Part shown: piece by piece, positions 26,603 through 36,003 of the stretch
How positions within the stretch are numbered: position 1 is the stretch's first letter
How the letters are laid out: every line of letters starts with the position of its first letter
Assembly: GCA_021776195.1 (NCBI GenBank)
Contig: JAJFGK010000023.1
Span: forward strand, 1-64,000
Length of the DNA stretch: 64,000 nt
From: Kiloniellaceae bacterium
GTDB lineage: Bacteria; Pseudomonadota; Alphaproteobacteria; Kiloniellales; Kiloniellaceae
Direction: 5' to 3'
Notes under the pieces: generated by a model
What the model was told of the DNA's origin: nothing
Databases searched by the model: none
What the model saw: only the letters and a program-made list of their open reading frames with translations
Translations under genes and position numbers: made by a program

Positions 26603-28831
26603 ATGAATTTTCGCAACGACAGCAAGTGGCCGCGCGCCATGGCACTCCTCGGGTTTTGCGGGTGGCTCCTGCTTGCCACGGCGGCGACCGCCCAACAGCC
26701 TGAAGATGCGGCTCAGGTGGAGGGATCCGATCCCGCGGAACTGCAAGACCTTGTCGACACCCTGGAGAACGACAGCCAGCGGGCCGAATTCATCCAGCGG
26801 CTTCGGGCGCTCATCGAAGCCAAACGCGAACTCGAGGGCGCCGCCGGTTCGGCGTCGGAAGAAAACCTCGGCGCCGATATCCTGGTGGCGATCTCGGCGC
26901 AGCTCAGCACGATCCACAATCAGGCCCGCTCGGCCCTCGCTGTCCTCGATCGCTTCCCCGAGGCCATCTCGGAACTGTCGGCCATTGCGCAGGACAGCGA
27001 ACGTCGGTCTATCGTCTTCGAGGCCGCCGCCAAGGTTGCCCTGATCATCGCCTTTGGCCTTTTTACCGAGTGGAGTGCCAAACGGCTGCTGGCGCGGGCG
27101 CGGCGCCGACGGGCGCAGCCGCCGGAGACCGGCTGGCAAAGACACCTGCTCAAGGCCTTGGGCCTGTTGCTGGTCAATATCCTCCCGCTTCTGGCCTTTG
27201 CCGCCGCGGCCTATGGACTTCTGCCCTTCACCAATCCCCGGGAGATCACCCAACTGGTGATCCTCGCGATCGTGAACGCGAACGTCTTGGTGCGGGCGGT
27301 CACGGCGGTCGCCCGGGTGGCCTTCAGCCCCGATGCGGGCGAGACCCGCCTGCTGCCCATGGCCGATGAAACGGCCCAATACTGGGTTATCTGGACCCGC
27401 CGCCTGTCCGGCCTTGTCATCTACGGCTACTTTTTCATCGAGGCCGCCCTGCTTTTGGGTCTGGCCGTGGGAGCGCACAGGTTCTTTCTCAAGGTCCTGG
27501 TCTTTATTGTTCTTGGCCTTGCGGTCGTTCTCATCTCACAGAACAGATCCAACGTGGCTGCTCTGATTTCGCACCAGGAAAGCGACCTGCCCGCGCGCAA
27601 AGAAAGCCTTATTCGCCGCACATTCGCCGACACATGGCATTTGTTCGCGGTGGTCTTCGTGGTGGTTCTCTACGCGGTCTGGCTGTTCGAGGTCGAGGGC
27701 GGATTTCAGTATCTCCTGCGCTCCGGTCTCCTCAGTCTCGTTGTGATCGTCATCGCCCGTTTGCTCTTGATGGGACTGCGCCGCGCGGTCCATCGCGGTT
27801 TCAGCCTGCGCGAGGATCTGAAGCTGCGCTACCCGGGCCTGGAGCGGCGGGCGAACCAGTACCTGGCCAATGCCCAGGGCGCCCTCAAGCTGGTGATTCA
27901 GGGCATCGCGGTGCTCTTTGTGTTGGAAGTCTGGGGCATCGACATCTTTGGATGGGTGGCCAGCGACACCGGCAGCACGATCGTCGCCCGCCTGGCATCG
28001 CTGCTGCTGGTCTTCCTCGGCGCCTATCTTCTGTGGGAGGTCACCTCTTTCTTCATCGAACGCTATCTGGAACGCCGGGACCTGTCGGGGACCGAGGTTC
28101 TGCGCTCGTCGCGAACCAGGACGCTCCTTCCCTTGCTTCGCAACACGGTTCGCATCGTGCTGGTCGTTATGGTCACCCTGACGATCTTTTCCGAGTTCGG
28201 CATCGACATCGCACCCCTGCTCGCCGGCGCGGGCGTCGTCGGCCTGGCCATCGGTTTCGGGGCACAGAGCCTGGTCAAGGACGTTATCACCGGCGTCTTC
28301 ATCCTGCTCGAGGACGCGCTCGCCGTGGGCGACTATGTCGATCTGGGCGGCCATATGGGCACGGTCGAGAGCCTGACAATTCGCAGCGTCACCCTGCGCG
28401 ATCTCGACGGTAACGTGCACGTCGTGCCCTTCGGTGAGGTTTCAGCGGTCCTCAACATGGCCAAGGAGTTCGGCATCTCCTTGATCGATGTCGGGATCGC
28501 CTACCGCGAGAACGTCGACCATGTCATCGAGGTCCTCAAGGAGATCGGCGAGGAATTGCGGCTGGACGAGACCTGGGGGCCGCACATCATTGGCCTCTAC
28601 GAAGTGCTCGGCCTGCACAGGTTCGAGGACTCGGCGGTCGTGATCAGAACACGCTTCAAGACCAAGCCAATGATGCAGTGGGCAGTCCGGCGCGAGTTTT
28701 ACCTGCGTATGAAGCGTGTTTTCGACGCGCGCGGCATCGAAATCCCCTTCCCGCACCAGACCATCTATTTCGGCGTCGACAAGGATGGCATGGCGCCGGG
28801 GATCACGGTCAAACAGGAGCCGGCGGGCTAG
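26603..28831 (+). CDS. Large mechanosensitive channel of the MscS family
   Basis: A 742-residue protein: signal peptide (WPRAMALLGFCGWLLLATAATAQQ), a periplasmic helical domain (about 30-145), eight or more membrane helices, then the MscS pore and beta-domain. The pore-lining helix is GAGVVGLAIGFGAQSLVKDVITGVFILLEDALAVGDYV, the family signature, ending at about residue 575. Large MscS members such as YbiO and MscK share this layout. It releases solutes on osmotic downshock. Its TAG stop overlaps the stop of the converging LysR gene in the tetranucleotide CTAG. Confidence 0.92.
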   Translation: MNFRNDSKWPRAMALLGFCGWLLLATAATAQQPEDAAQVEGSDPAELQDLVDTLENDSQRAEFIQRLRALIEAKRELEGAAGSASEENLGADILVAISAQLSTIHNQARSALAVLDRFPEAISELSAIAQDSERRSIVFEAAAKVALIIAFGLFTEWSAKRLLARARRRRAQPPETGWQRHLLKALGLLLVNILPLLAFAAAAYGLLPFTNPREITQLVILAIVNANVLVRAVTAVARVAFSPDAGETRLLPMADETAQYWVIWTRRLSGLVIYGYFFIEAALLLGLAVGAHRFFLKVLVFIVLGLAVVLISQNRSNVAALISHQESDLPARKESLIRRTFADTWHLFAVVFVVVLYAVWLFEVEGGFQYLLRSGLLSLVVIVIARLLLMGLRRAVHRGFSLREDLKLRYPGLERRANQYLANAQGALKLVIQGIAVLFVLEVWGIDIFGWVASDTGSTIVARLASLLLVFLGAYLLWEVTSFFIERYLERRDLSGTEVLRSSRTRTLLPLLRNTVRIVLVVMVTLTIFSEFGIDIAPLLAGAGVVGLAIGFGAQSLVKDVITGVFILLEDALAVGDYVDLGGHMGTVESLTIRSVTLRDLDGNVHVVPFGEVSAVLNMAKEFGISLIDVGIAYRENVDHVIEVLKEIGEELRLDETWGPHIIGLYEVLGLHRFEDSAVVIRTRFKTKPMMQWAVRREFYLRMKRVFDARGIEIPFPHQTIYFGVDKDGMAPGITVKQEPAG

Positions 28832-29727
28832 CTGGACCACTCGCCAACACTCAGATCTTCCAGCACCGTCTGGCGCGCTTCCTTGGCCTCCTCGGCGACA
28901 CGAAGCAGTTCGCGCCTGGCCACCGCGTAAAGATCCTCCGCGAGCTCGGTCTGGGTCACGAGATAGACCGGATTCTCGAAACTAGGGGCCCCAGGAACCA
29001 CAAACAGCTGGCCTGCCCGGACATATTCGGCCGCAAGGCGTGCGGGAAGGTAGGCCGCGCGTCCCGATCGAACGACGAAGTTCAAGCCCAAGGCGCCAAT
29101 CGCAAAAGTCGTGCGGGCCACGGGGTAGTCTGGAAAGGCCGCCTCATGGGCCGCCAGGAACTCCGGTCCCCAATCCATGAAGATGTAACGTTCGTCCAGG
29201 GTCGGGCCGAAATCGGGGTCGGCGGCAACCAGGACAAGGTGTCCTTCGAAAATCTTCTCCACCTTGAGTCCGGGCCGCAGTTGCGGGCGGTACATGACCG
29301 CCATATCCACGACCCCTTCGATCATTTCGCGAATCAGCCGGTCCGGCATGCCGGTTTCGACGCGAAACGCTATGTCCGGCAGGACTGCCTCCAGGCGCCC
29401 CAGCCAGCTCATGACGAAACGCGGCAGCAGACTGTACTGTCCGGCAATCACCAGACGATCCCGGAAGCCCTCGGGGACCGTCACCTGGTGCCGTGCCTCT
29501 TCCCAGATTTTCACAAAGGACCGCGCAAAGCGCTCGAACTGGCGGCCGGCCGGGGTGAGTTCGGTCCCCGTCTTGACGCGGAGAAAGACCGTCTTTCCCA
29601 ACATTTCTTCCAATCGCCTGACGCGCAGCGAAATCGCCGATTGGGTCACGTGCAAGCGCTTGGCGGCGGAGACGAAGCTCCCCGCCGCAATCACCTCGAG
29701 GAACGTGCGAGCCAGTAAGATATCCAT
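28828..29727 (-). CDS. LysR-family transcriptional regulator, paralogue of the one at 22608-23459
   Basis: A 299-residue LysR protein, N-terminal helix-turn-helix (FVSAAKRLHVTQSAISLRVRRLEEMLGK) and effector domain with DMAVMYRPQLRPGLKVEKIF and DWGPEFLAAH, all matched in the other LysR. The start MDILLAR at 29727 was chosen; MLMFNM upstream is possible. It is divergent from an exported 171-residue protein across an AT-rich gap with direct and inverted repeats. Co-inducer unknown. Confidence 0.92.
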   Translation of the reverse strand: MDILLARTFLEVIAAGSFVSAAKRLHVTQSAISLRVRRLEEMLGKTVFLRVKTGTELTPAGRQFERFARSFVKIWEEARHQVTVPEGFRDRLVIAGQYSLLPRFVMSWLGRLEAVLPDIAFRVETGMPDRLIREMIEGVVDMAVMYRPQLRPGLKVEKIFEGHLVLVAADPDFGPTLDERYIFMDWGPEFLAAHEAAFPDYPVARTTFAIGALGLNFVVRSGRAAYLPARLAAEYVRAGQLFVVPGAPSFENPVYLVTQTELAEDLYAVARRELLRVAEEAKEARQTVLEDLSVGEWSS

Positions 29728-29757
29728 GTTGAACATTAACAAAACTCATTTATCCTA

Positions 29758-29803
29758 CAAGTATTATTCTCTTTGAAAATACATTGTGAAACCCAAGTAT
29801 TAT
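29758..29803. promoter_or_regulatory. Direct and inverted repeats in the LysR/exported-protein intergenic region
   Basis: CAAGTATTAT occurs twice (29758 and 29794, 36 bases start to start), and GTATT-N12-AATAC (29761-29782) is an inverted repeat. Both lie in the AT-rich stretch between the divergent genes, and T-rich dyads with such spacing are usual for LysR-type operators. Candidate only. Confidence 0.45.
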
Positions 29804-29906
29804 CTCGTGCAATAGGCGTTGAGGTCGATCGCGACCTGCCGTGGGTCCAAAACCCGATCGGAACCGCGCAACGTCTTTTCCCCCCTTCAAATGAGGAGAG
29901 ATTACT

Positions 29907-30422
29907 ATGAATGCGGCATTTCCCCTTTCCGGATCGCTCCAACCCCGCACCAAGCGCGCAGCCAGCGCCTTACTCGCCGGAACGTTGTTCTTCAGCGGCA
30001 TCGGAACCGCCGTGGCGCAGGACAGCGCCGTCGACGAGTACGGCGAGGTGCCGGGTGTCGAGGGCGTGGCAAAGGCGGTCGTCACGGTCGACCCAGGCAA
30101 TTATGCGACCCTGATCGCCGTGGCCCGCGTCGCCGGCGGCAAGCTGGTGGGCGAGGGCACGATTCCGCGCGCGGGCACCGGCGTCGACCTCTATGTCGAC
30201 GACGAGATCTGCACCGCGGACCGCGATATGCGGCGCGGCCTCCAGGGTGGCGTCTTCACCGGGTCGTTCGCCACCTCGGCGACCTGTATGACCATCCTCG
30301 GCCCTGGAAGTCACACGATTCTGGCGGAAAAGGTCAGCGTTAATGTCGAGGGTGCGAAGATGACCCTGAAGTACACGATTCTTGGCGGCAAGCCCGACAA
30401 GACCAGCGTTCCGACGCAATAG
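29907..30422 (+). CDS. Exported protein of unknown function (171 residues)
   Basis: ATG with GAGGAG eleven bases before it. The first 38 residues are a signal peptide (KRAASALLAGTLFFSGIGTAVAQ), and the mature part is rich in beta-strand residues with CTADRD and ATCMTILGPGSHTI, holding a probable disulfide. No known family recognised; possibly a secreted or periplasmic beta-sandwich. Divergent from LysR, so probably its target. Confidence 0.6.
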   Translation: MNAAFPLSGSLQPRTKRAASALLAGTLFFSGIGTAVAQDSAVDEYGEVPGVEGVAKAVVTVDPGNYATLIAVARVAGGKLVGEGTIPRAGTGVDLYVDDEICTADRDMRRGLQGGVFTGSFATSATCMTILGPGSHTILAEKVSVNVEGAKMTLKYTILGGKPDKTSVPTQ

Positions 30423-30686
30423 CGCGCGGCTCGGATAACGTGGTGGGGCGCAGGATAGCCCTTGCGCCATGAAAAGACCGGCTATGACCCGCGTCGCCCG
30501 ACGGCGCGCGTCATGGCCCTTTTTCGCATTCGCGTGCTGTCGCGGCGATGCCGGCTCGCGGCTGAGAATCCTTGGATGGCGATGATGCGCCCTTGAATTT
30601 TCCTCACTGTCCCGCATAACACGAACTCGTCGATGCGGCAGAGAACAACTGCCGGATACAAATCCCACCGTCAGAAAGGTCGCGGC

Positions 30687-31631
30687 ATGGCTAATCCCGA
30701 TTCTAAACGCGTCATCTACGCGGCCCTTATCGGCAATTTTATGATCGCCGTTGCGAAATTCATCGCCGCGGCGCACACCGGAAGCTCGGCGATGCTCAGC
30801 GAGGCGGTTCACTCGGTGGTGGATACCGGCAACCAGGGACTCCTGCTTTACGGCATCAAACGGGCGAGCCGGCCTGCCGATGAGCAGCATCCCTTCGGCT
30901 ACGGCAGGGAGCTCTATTTTTGGACTTTCGTCGTCGCCATTCTGATCTTCGGGGTTGGCGCCGGAATCTCGATCTATGAGGGGGTGCAAAAAATCGCCGA
31001 GCCGCACCCTCTCGCATCGCCTCACATCAACTATATCGTCCTGGCGATCGCCATGGTGTTCGAGGCGGTGGCCTGGTGGATTGCCTTCCAGGCCTTTCGC
31101 AAGACCAAAGGAAGCGGCGGCTACATCGCGGCCGTCCGGCACAGCAAGGATCCCACTATCTTCACGGTCCTGTTCGAGGATAGCGCGGCCATGCTCGGCC
31201 TGATCGCCGCCTTTATCGGTATCCTGGCTGCCCAGACCTTCGACCTGCCCATCCTGGACGGCGTCGCTTCGGTCGTTATCGGTGTCATCCTGGCCATCAC
31301 CGCCGGTTTCCTCGCCTTCGAGAGCAAGGGACTCCTGATCGGCGAGGGCGCAAGCCGCAAGCTGATCCAGGGCGTTCGGACCAGCGTGTCGAAATTGACG
31401 GATGTGAAGTACATCAACGAACTGCTCACCATGCACCTGGGACCGCGTGAGGTTCTCTTGAACCTGAGCTTGGATTTCCAAGATGCGGTCTCGTCCGAGC
31501 AGGTCGAAAAAACCGTGAGCGAGTTAGAGCGCGACATCAAAGAGCAGTTCCCCGAGGTGACCAAAATCTTTATCGAAGTCCAGGGTCGTCGTGGGCACGA
31601 GGCTTCAAAGGCGACGCCCGCGCCATCTTGA
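30687..31631 (+). CDS. Cation diffusion facilitator (ZnT9-like)
   Basis: A 314-residue CDF protein distinct from the FieF-type one at 6267. The membrane domain shows SEAVHSVVDTGNQG (His and Asp of helix 2) and FEDSAAMLGL (Glu-Asp of helix 5), the metal-site pattern of the ZnT9/SLC30A9-like bacterial branch rather than the DxxxD/HxxxD set. The tail LNLSLDFQD...VEKTVSELERDIKEQFPEVTKIFIEVQ is the C-terminal ferredoxin-like domain. It probably exports Zn2+ or a related ion. No regulator adjoins it. The ATG follows GAAAGG. Confidence 0.86.
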   Translation: MANPDSKRVIYAALIGNFMIAVAKFIAAAHTGSSAMLSEAVHSVVDTGNQGLLLYGIKRASRPADEQHPFGYGRELYFWTFVVAILIFGVGAGISIYEGVQKIAEPHPLASPHINYIVLAIAMVFEAVAWWIAFQAFRKTKGSGGYIAAVRHSKDPTIFTVLFEDSAAMLGLIAAFIGILAAQTFDLPILDGVASVVIGVILAITAGFLAFESKGLLIGEGASRKLIQGVRTSVSKLTDVKYINELLTMHLGPREVLLNLSLDFQDAVSSEQVEKTVSELERDIKEQFPEVTKIFIEVQGRRGHEASKATPAPS

Positions 31632-31729
31632 TCGGAAGGTCATACCAACCACCGGCACGACCCCGTCTCGGATCGACAGCGGCACCAGTAAGGATGAAGA
31701 CGGCAGTATCCTCGGTACATGGAAGTGCT

Positions 31730-33025
31730 CTAGTCGCGCCTGAAAACCGCCACGGCCTCCAGATGGCCGGACCAGGGGAACTGATCGATCGGCGTGGCCG
31801 TGACCAACCGGTAGCCGCCATCGCGCAGCAGCGCGGCATCGCGGGCCAGGGTCGTCGGGTTGCAGGAGACCGCGATCACGGTTTGTACCGCCGACGTCGC
31901 CAAGAGCCCGGCCTGGGCCCGGGCGCCGGCCCGCGGCGGATCGAAGACCACGACGTCGATAGCTTCAAGTTCCTCGGGCAGCAATGGCCGGCGCTCCAGA
32001 TCGCGGGCCTCCACCGTGACCCGGCTCGCCAGACCGCCGGCATTCAGCGCTCGCTGCAAGGACCCGCAGGCCTCGGCGTTGCCCTCCACCGCCAGCACCG
32101 GGGCTTTCTCGGCCAGCAGAAATGTAAAGGTGCCGCAGCCGGCAAAGAGATCGGCGGCGCGGGAAGCCGAAGGCGGCAGGCCGGCGCGAACCTGCTCGAT
32201 CAAGAGCCTTTCGCCGGCCAGGCTGGGCTGCAGAAAGGCACCGGGCGCCGGCGCGATTTCGGTCGTCCCGAAGGTCACCTTGGGCAATCGGCGGACCGCG
32301 ACCGGCTCTGTTTCGGTCCCGGTCTCGCGCCAGGAAACCCGCGCGATGTCGGCGCTCTCGGCGAAGAGCGCCACCTGTTCGCGGTCGGCAAGGCGAGGCC
32401 CGCGCGCCGCGGCGATCAGAAGATCGATGCCGGCTTCGCTTTCCAACAGGTGTAAGTCCGCCTGCTCGCCGGGCGAAAGGACCTCGGCCATGAGCCGCTC
32501 CAGCGCCGGCAGGGCCGCCCGCAGCAGCGGGGTCAAGAGCAGGCAGCCGCCGGCCGGAACCACATGGTGTCCACGGCGCTCGCGAAATCCAAGCCGCAGG
32601 GTCTTGCCCGCTTTCGACGCGGCCATGACGGCCCGGCGCCGCTCGCCGGGCGGGACCGACTGCAGGGGTTGCACCGGATCGGCGGAAAAGCCGCGCTGAG
32701 CCAACGCCCTGCCGAGCAGTCCCGCCTTCCAGGACCGATAGGCCTCGTCGCGCCAGTGCTGCAGGGCACAGCCCCCGCAGGGCCCGAAATGGGGACAGGG
32801 CGGCGCCACCCGCTCGGCGCTCTCTTCGACCAGCTCGATGACCTCGCCGCGCAGGGCGCCGGCCCGCTCTCCGGTGACCCGGGCGCGGACCCGCTCGCCC
32901 GGAAGGGTCATCGGCAAGAAAACCGGCCGGTCCTGCAAACGGGCCTCGCCGTCGCCACGGGCCCCCATGGTCTCGATCGTCACTTCGATCTGCCGGGCGC
33001 CGCCTCGTCTCGCCTTGCGCCGCAT
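31730..33025 (-). CDS. TrmA/RumA-type RNA m5U methyltransferase
   Basis: A 431-residue class I SAM methyltransferase that forms 5-methyluridine in tRNA or 23S rRNA. After a TRAM-like RNA-binding start (IEVTIETMGARGDG) there is a Fe-S cluster motif CPHFGPCGGC, with a fourth Cys later in PAGGC. The SAM motif is AADLFAGCGTFTFLLAE, the proline-containing catalytic loop is VFDPPRAGA and the nucleophile is the Cys of SCNPTTLARD. The Fe-S motif favours the RumA/RlmD group. The ATG at 33025 follows a GC-rich leader; the frame is open 45 codons further upstream. Confidence 0.9.
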   Translation of the reverse strand: MRRKARRGGARQIEVTIETMGARGDGEARLQDRPVFLPMTLPGERVRARVTGERAGALRGEVIELVEESAERVAPPCPHFGPCGGCALQHWRDEAYRSWKAGLLGRALAQRGFSADPVQPLQSVPPGERRRAVMAASKAGKTLRLGFRERRGHHVVPAGGCLLLTPLLRAALPALERLMAEVLSPGEQADLHLLESEAGIDLLIAAARGPRLADREQVALFAESADIARVSWRETGTETEPVAVRRLPKVTFGTTEIAPAPGAFLQPSLAGERLLIEQVRAGLPPSASRAADLFAGCGTFTFLLAEKAPVLAVEGNAEACGSLQRALNAGGLASRVTVEARDLERRPLLPEELEAIDVVVFDPPRAGARAQAGLLATSAVQTVIAVSCNPTTLARDAALLRDGGYRLVTATPIDQFPWSGHLEAVAVFRRD

Positions 33026-33196
33026 CGCCTCAAGGTTCCCTTCAGCTCGCACCGGCCCTGCGCGGGCGCCCAGAACTCGGTGCGGCGCGAGACTACCGGA
33101 CCTCTTGGTTGACGCAAGGCCCCTGCCCTGGCAGAACCCACGAGAATCCACGGCCTGCAAGGCTTCGCCGCCACACGCCCCTCGGAAAGGCCCGCG

Positions 33197-35008
33197 ATGC
33201 GCCTCGTCATCTTCCTGTTGAAGTGTCTGGTCGGGCTCTTTGCCACGATCGGCCTCTTGACCTTTGCCTCCATCGCCCTCGTCGCCCTATTCGCGACCCA
33301 AGTTGAGGACTTCCGGGCTCAGCGCATCGAGGTCCCGGCGCGTATCATCCTGACGCTGAACGCCGACGGCGCCCTGCTGGAGCAACAGCCGGACAGTCTG
33401 CTGTCGCGCACCAGCCTGGGCGATGTCATGGTGCTGCGCGAGGTCGTCGCCGCGCTCGAGGCCGCCAGTCAAGACCCCGACGTGGCCGGGCTCGCCCTCT
33501 ACGTCGGGCGCGGCGACCTGGCGATGGCGCAGCTGCAGGAACTGCGTCAGGCGATCAAGCGCTTCAAGGCCGGCGGCAAGCGGGTCTTTGCCTTTGCCGA
33601 GACCTTTGGCGAGGCCGGCAACGGGACCCTGCACTATTACCTCGGCAGCATCGCCGACGAGCTCTGGCTACAGCCTTCGGGCGACATCGACCTGACCGGG
33701 TTTCATTTGGAGAGCCCCTACCTTCGCAAGGTCCTCGACAAGTTCGACATCGAGCCGCAGATCGCCCAGCGCGAGGAATTCAAGGGGGCGATGAGCTTTC
33801 TCACCGCCGAGCGCCTGCCGGAGCCACAGCGCGAGAACCTCCAGCGGCTTCTCGATTCATGGCTGACCCAGGTGATACGCGACACCGCCGAGGTCCGCGG
33901 CCTCGAAGAGGGCAAGGTGCGGGCGCTGATCGACGAGGGGCCCCACTTCGCCGAGTCCGCCAAGGCGGCCGGACTGGTGGATCGCCTCGGTTACCGCGAC
34001 GAACTCGATACCGCGATCCGCGCCTTCGGCGGCGAAGGGGCGGACTATCTCTCGCTCGACGACTACCACGCGACCCACCCGGAGACGCTTCCCGACGACG
34101 CGCCCGTGATCGCCCTGATCTACGGGCTGGGCCCGATCAGCCTGGGCAGCAGTGAGAACGATCCGGTGTTCGGCAATGTCGGGCTCGGGGCGGATAGTGT
34201 CGCCCGAACCATCCGCGAGACCGTCGATGACGACGGCATCGACGCCATCGTGTTTCGTGTCGATAGCCCGGGCGGCTCCTACGTGGCATCGGACACGATC
34301 TGGCGCGAGGTTCTGCGCGCCCGCGAAGAGGGCAAACCGCTCATTTTGTCGATGGGCAACTATGCCGCTTCGGGCGGATACTTCATCGCCGCCCCGGCGC
34401 AGAAAATTGTCGCGCAACCCGGCACCTTGACCGGATCCATTGGCGTGATCGGCGGCAAAATGGTCACCCGCGGCCTGTTCGAGAAATTCGATATCTACTG
34501 GGATGGGGTCAAGGCCGGCGGCAACGCGGACTTCTGGTCGGCCAACAGACCCTTCGACGAGGCCGACTGGACTCGGATCGAGGCCTGGATGGACCGCAGT
34601 TACGAGGATTTCCTCGGCAAGGTCGCCGGTGGCCGGTCCCTGTCGGAAGAAGAGGTTCGCCGGGTGGCCAAGGGTCAGGTCTGGACCGGCGAAGACGCCC
34701 TTGCCCTGGGTCTTGTAGATGCCCTGGGCGGCTACCCGGAGGCCATCGCCTTTGCCAAGCAGGCCGCCGGCATCGAGCCGCAGACCCCGGTCCGGGTCGA
34801 GCAGCGGCCGCCGTCCCTCGACGCTTTCGAGAGTGTGGCCAGGGAGTTCCTGGGCGGTTCGGTGGAAAGCCGGCCGGCCGGACGGACGCTGGCCGGCCTG
34901 GCCCGGCTCTATGCGGCCCTGGCTCCACTGGTCCACTGGTTGAACGACTCCGCCGGCGATCCTCGCCGGCACGCCCTACGCGCGGCACCGATCGAGATCG
35001 CGCAGTAG
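33197..35008 (+). CDS. sppA: Signal peptide peptidase SppA, 67-kDa type
   Basis: A 603-residue S49 serine protease of the long form that cleaves leftover signal peptides in the membrane. One N-terminal anchor helix, then two tandem S49 domains. K196 in REEFKGA (general base, domain 1) and S392 in NYAASGGYF (nucleophile, domain 2) form the Ser-Lys dyad; FRVDSPGGSY supports the oxyanion site. It is divergent from the methyltransferase gene with 170 bases between. The start is the ATG following GGAAAGG. Confidence 0.94.
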   Translation: MRLVIFLLKCLVGLFATIGLLTFASIALVALFATQVEDFRAQRIEVPARIILTLNADGALLEQQPDSLLSRTSLGDVMVLREVVAALEAASQDPDVAGLALYVGRGDLAMAQLQELRQAIKRFKAGGKRVFAFAETFGEAGNGTLHYYLGSIADELWLQPSGDIDLTGFHLESPYLRKVLDKFDIEPQIAQREEFKGAMSFLTAERLPEPQRENLQRLLDSWLTQVIRDTAEVRGLEEGKVRALIDEGPHFAESAKAAGLVDRLGYRDELDTAIRAFGGEGADYLSLDDYHATHPETLPDDAPVIALIYGLGPISLGSSENDPVFGNVGLGADSVARTIRETVDDDGIDAIVFRVDSPGGSYVASDTIWREVLRAREEGKPLILSMGNYAASGGYFIAAPAQKIVAQPGTLTGSIGVIGGKMVTRGLFEKFDIYWDGVKAGGNADFWSANRPFDEADWTRIEAWMDRSYEDFLGKVAGGRSLSEEEVRRVAKGQVWTGEDALALGLVDALGGYPEAIAFAKQAAGIEPQTPVRVEQRPPSLDAFESVAREFLGGSVESRPAGRTLAGLARLYAALAPLVHWLNDSAGDPRRHALRAAPIEIAQ

Positions 35009-35044
35009 CCCGCGGCGCCGCGCCGACCGCGACGAAGTTACCGG

Positions 35045-35668
35045 TTACTTGTCGATGCTGGAGAGCTGTGCCGCCTTGCGGACCAGGTCGGCCAGGGAAT
35101 CCGCCGCCATTTTCTCCATGACCTTGGCCCGGTGCGATTCGACGGTCTTGAGAGAGATGTTGAGTTCGCGGGCGACCTCTTTGTTGGCCCGGCCGGCGAC
35201 CACCAGGTCCATGACTTCGCGTTCGCGCGGGGTCAGGTTGCCGGCTGTGCGAATCACTTCGAGTTCGACCTTCCGATTGCGCCGCGCCTCCTGATCGCGC
35301 AGCAGGCTTGCCTGAATGAGGTCCAGCAGTTCCTGATTGTTGAAGGGCTTTTCGATAAAATCGGCGGCGCCCGCTTTCATGGCGCGGACCGCACTGGAGA
35401 CATCGCCGAAGGCCGACATGACGATCACCGGCATGTCGAAGCCCCGTTGGGCCAACTGCTCTTGCAGCTCGATACCGCTCAAGCCCGGCATCCGCATATC
35501 AACGATGACGCAGCCGCTGACATCCGACGCGGCTCGATCGAGAAACTCCGAGCCCGACGAATAGGTCGCGGCCTCGAGACCGACCGAACGGACGAGTTCG
35601 CTGACCGCCTCGCGCACCAACTCGTCGTCGTCAACGATATGGACCTTGGGCCTCACGTCCGTCGTCAC
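35045..35668 (-). CDS. FixJ-type two-component response regulator
   Basis: About 207 residues: receiver domain with DDD near residues 13-15, phospho-acceptor D57 in VDMRMPGLSG, Ser in MSAFGD and Lys in DFIEKPF, then a LuxR-type helix-turn-helix (LTPREREVMDLVVAGRANKEVARELNIS). The FixJ/TodR grouping is typical of redox or aromatics sensing. I chose the GTG at 35668 (MTTDVRP), which has GAGGGG seven bases upstream; a TTG two codons earlier is the alternative. No histidine kinase adjoins it, so it is an orphan partner in this window. Confidence 0.9.
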   Translation of the reverse strand: MTTDVRPKVHIVDDDELVREAVSELVRSVGLEAATYSSGSEFLDRAASDVSGCVIVDMRMPGLSGIELQEQLAQRGFDMPVIVMSAFGDVSSAVRAMKAGAADFIEKPFNNQELLDLIQASLLRDQEARRNRKVELEVIRTAGNLTPREREVMDLVVAGRANKEVARELNISLKTVESHRAKVMEKMAADSLADLVRKAAQLSSIDK

Positions 35669-36003
35669 CGGCAACCCCTCATGTCTTCTCCCATCGCCGC
35701 GGCGGTCCTGAAATTCGCGCGGCTCTTCTAAACCCAGAAAAGAGCGATTCCCAACGTCGCATCAACTTCCGGGCGGATCTTAGTTTAGCGCAACCGACTC
35801 TCACCTTGGACTTTTTTATTTTGTGAAACATACAACATAAAATCGATTAAACCATTCGGAAAACTACTAATAGCGGACCGACAGCGACCATCCAGTACTT
35901 CTCTCGCACTTTCGTTCGACACAATCCCGATGGCGCCGCGCCCCGTCGCCTCTTTTCGCTGCGGGGTCGATGCCGCTAGACTGCCTTCGGGAGGATCAAC
36001 AGC
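35669..36003. other. Intergenic region between the response regulator and the ThDP enzyme
   Basis: A divergent promoter region with an AT-rich patch at 35810-35880. GGAGGATC precedes the downstream start. No small gene with a good ribosome site was found, and no clear operator seen. Confidence 0.5.
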
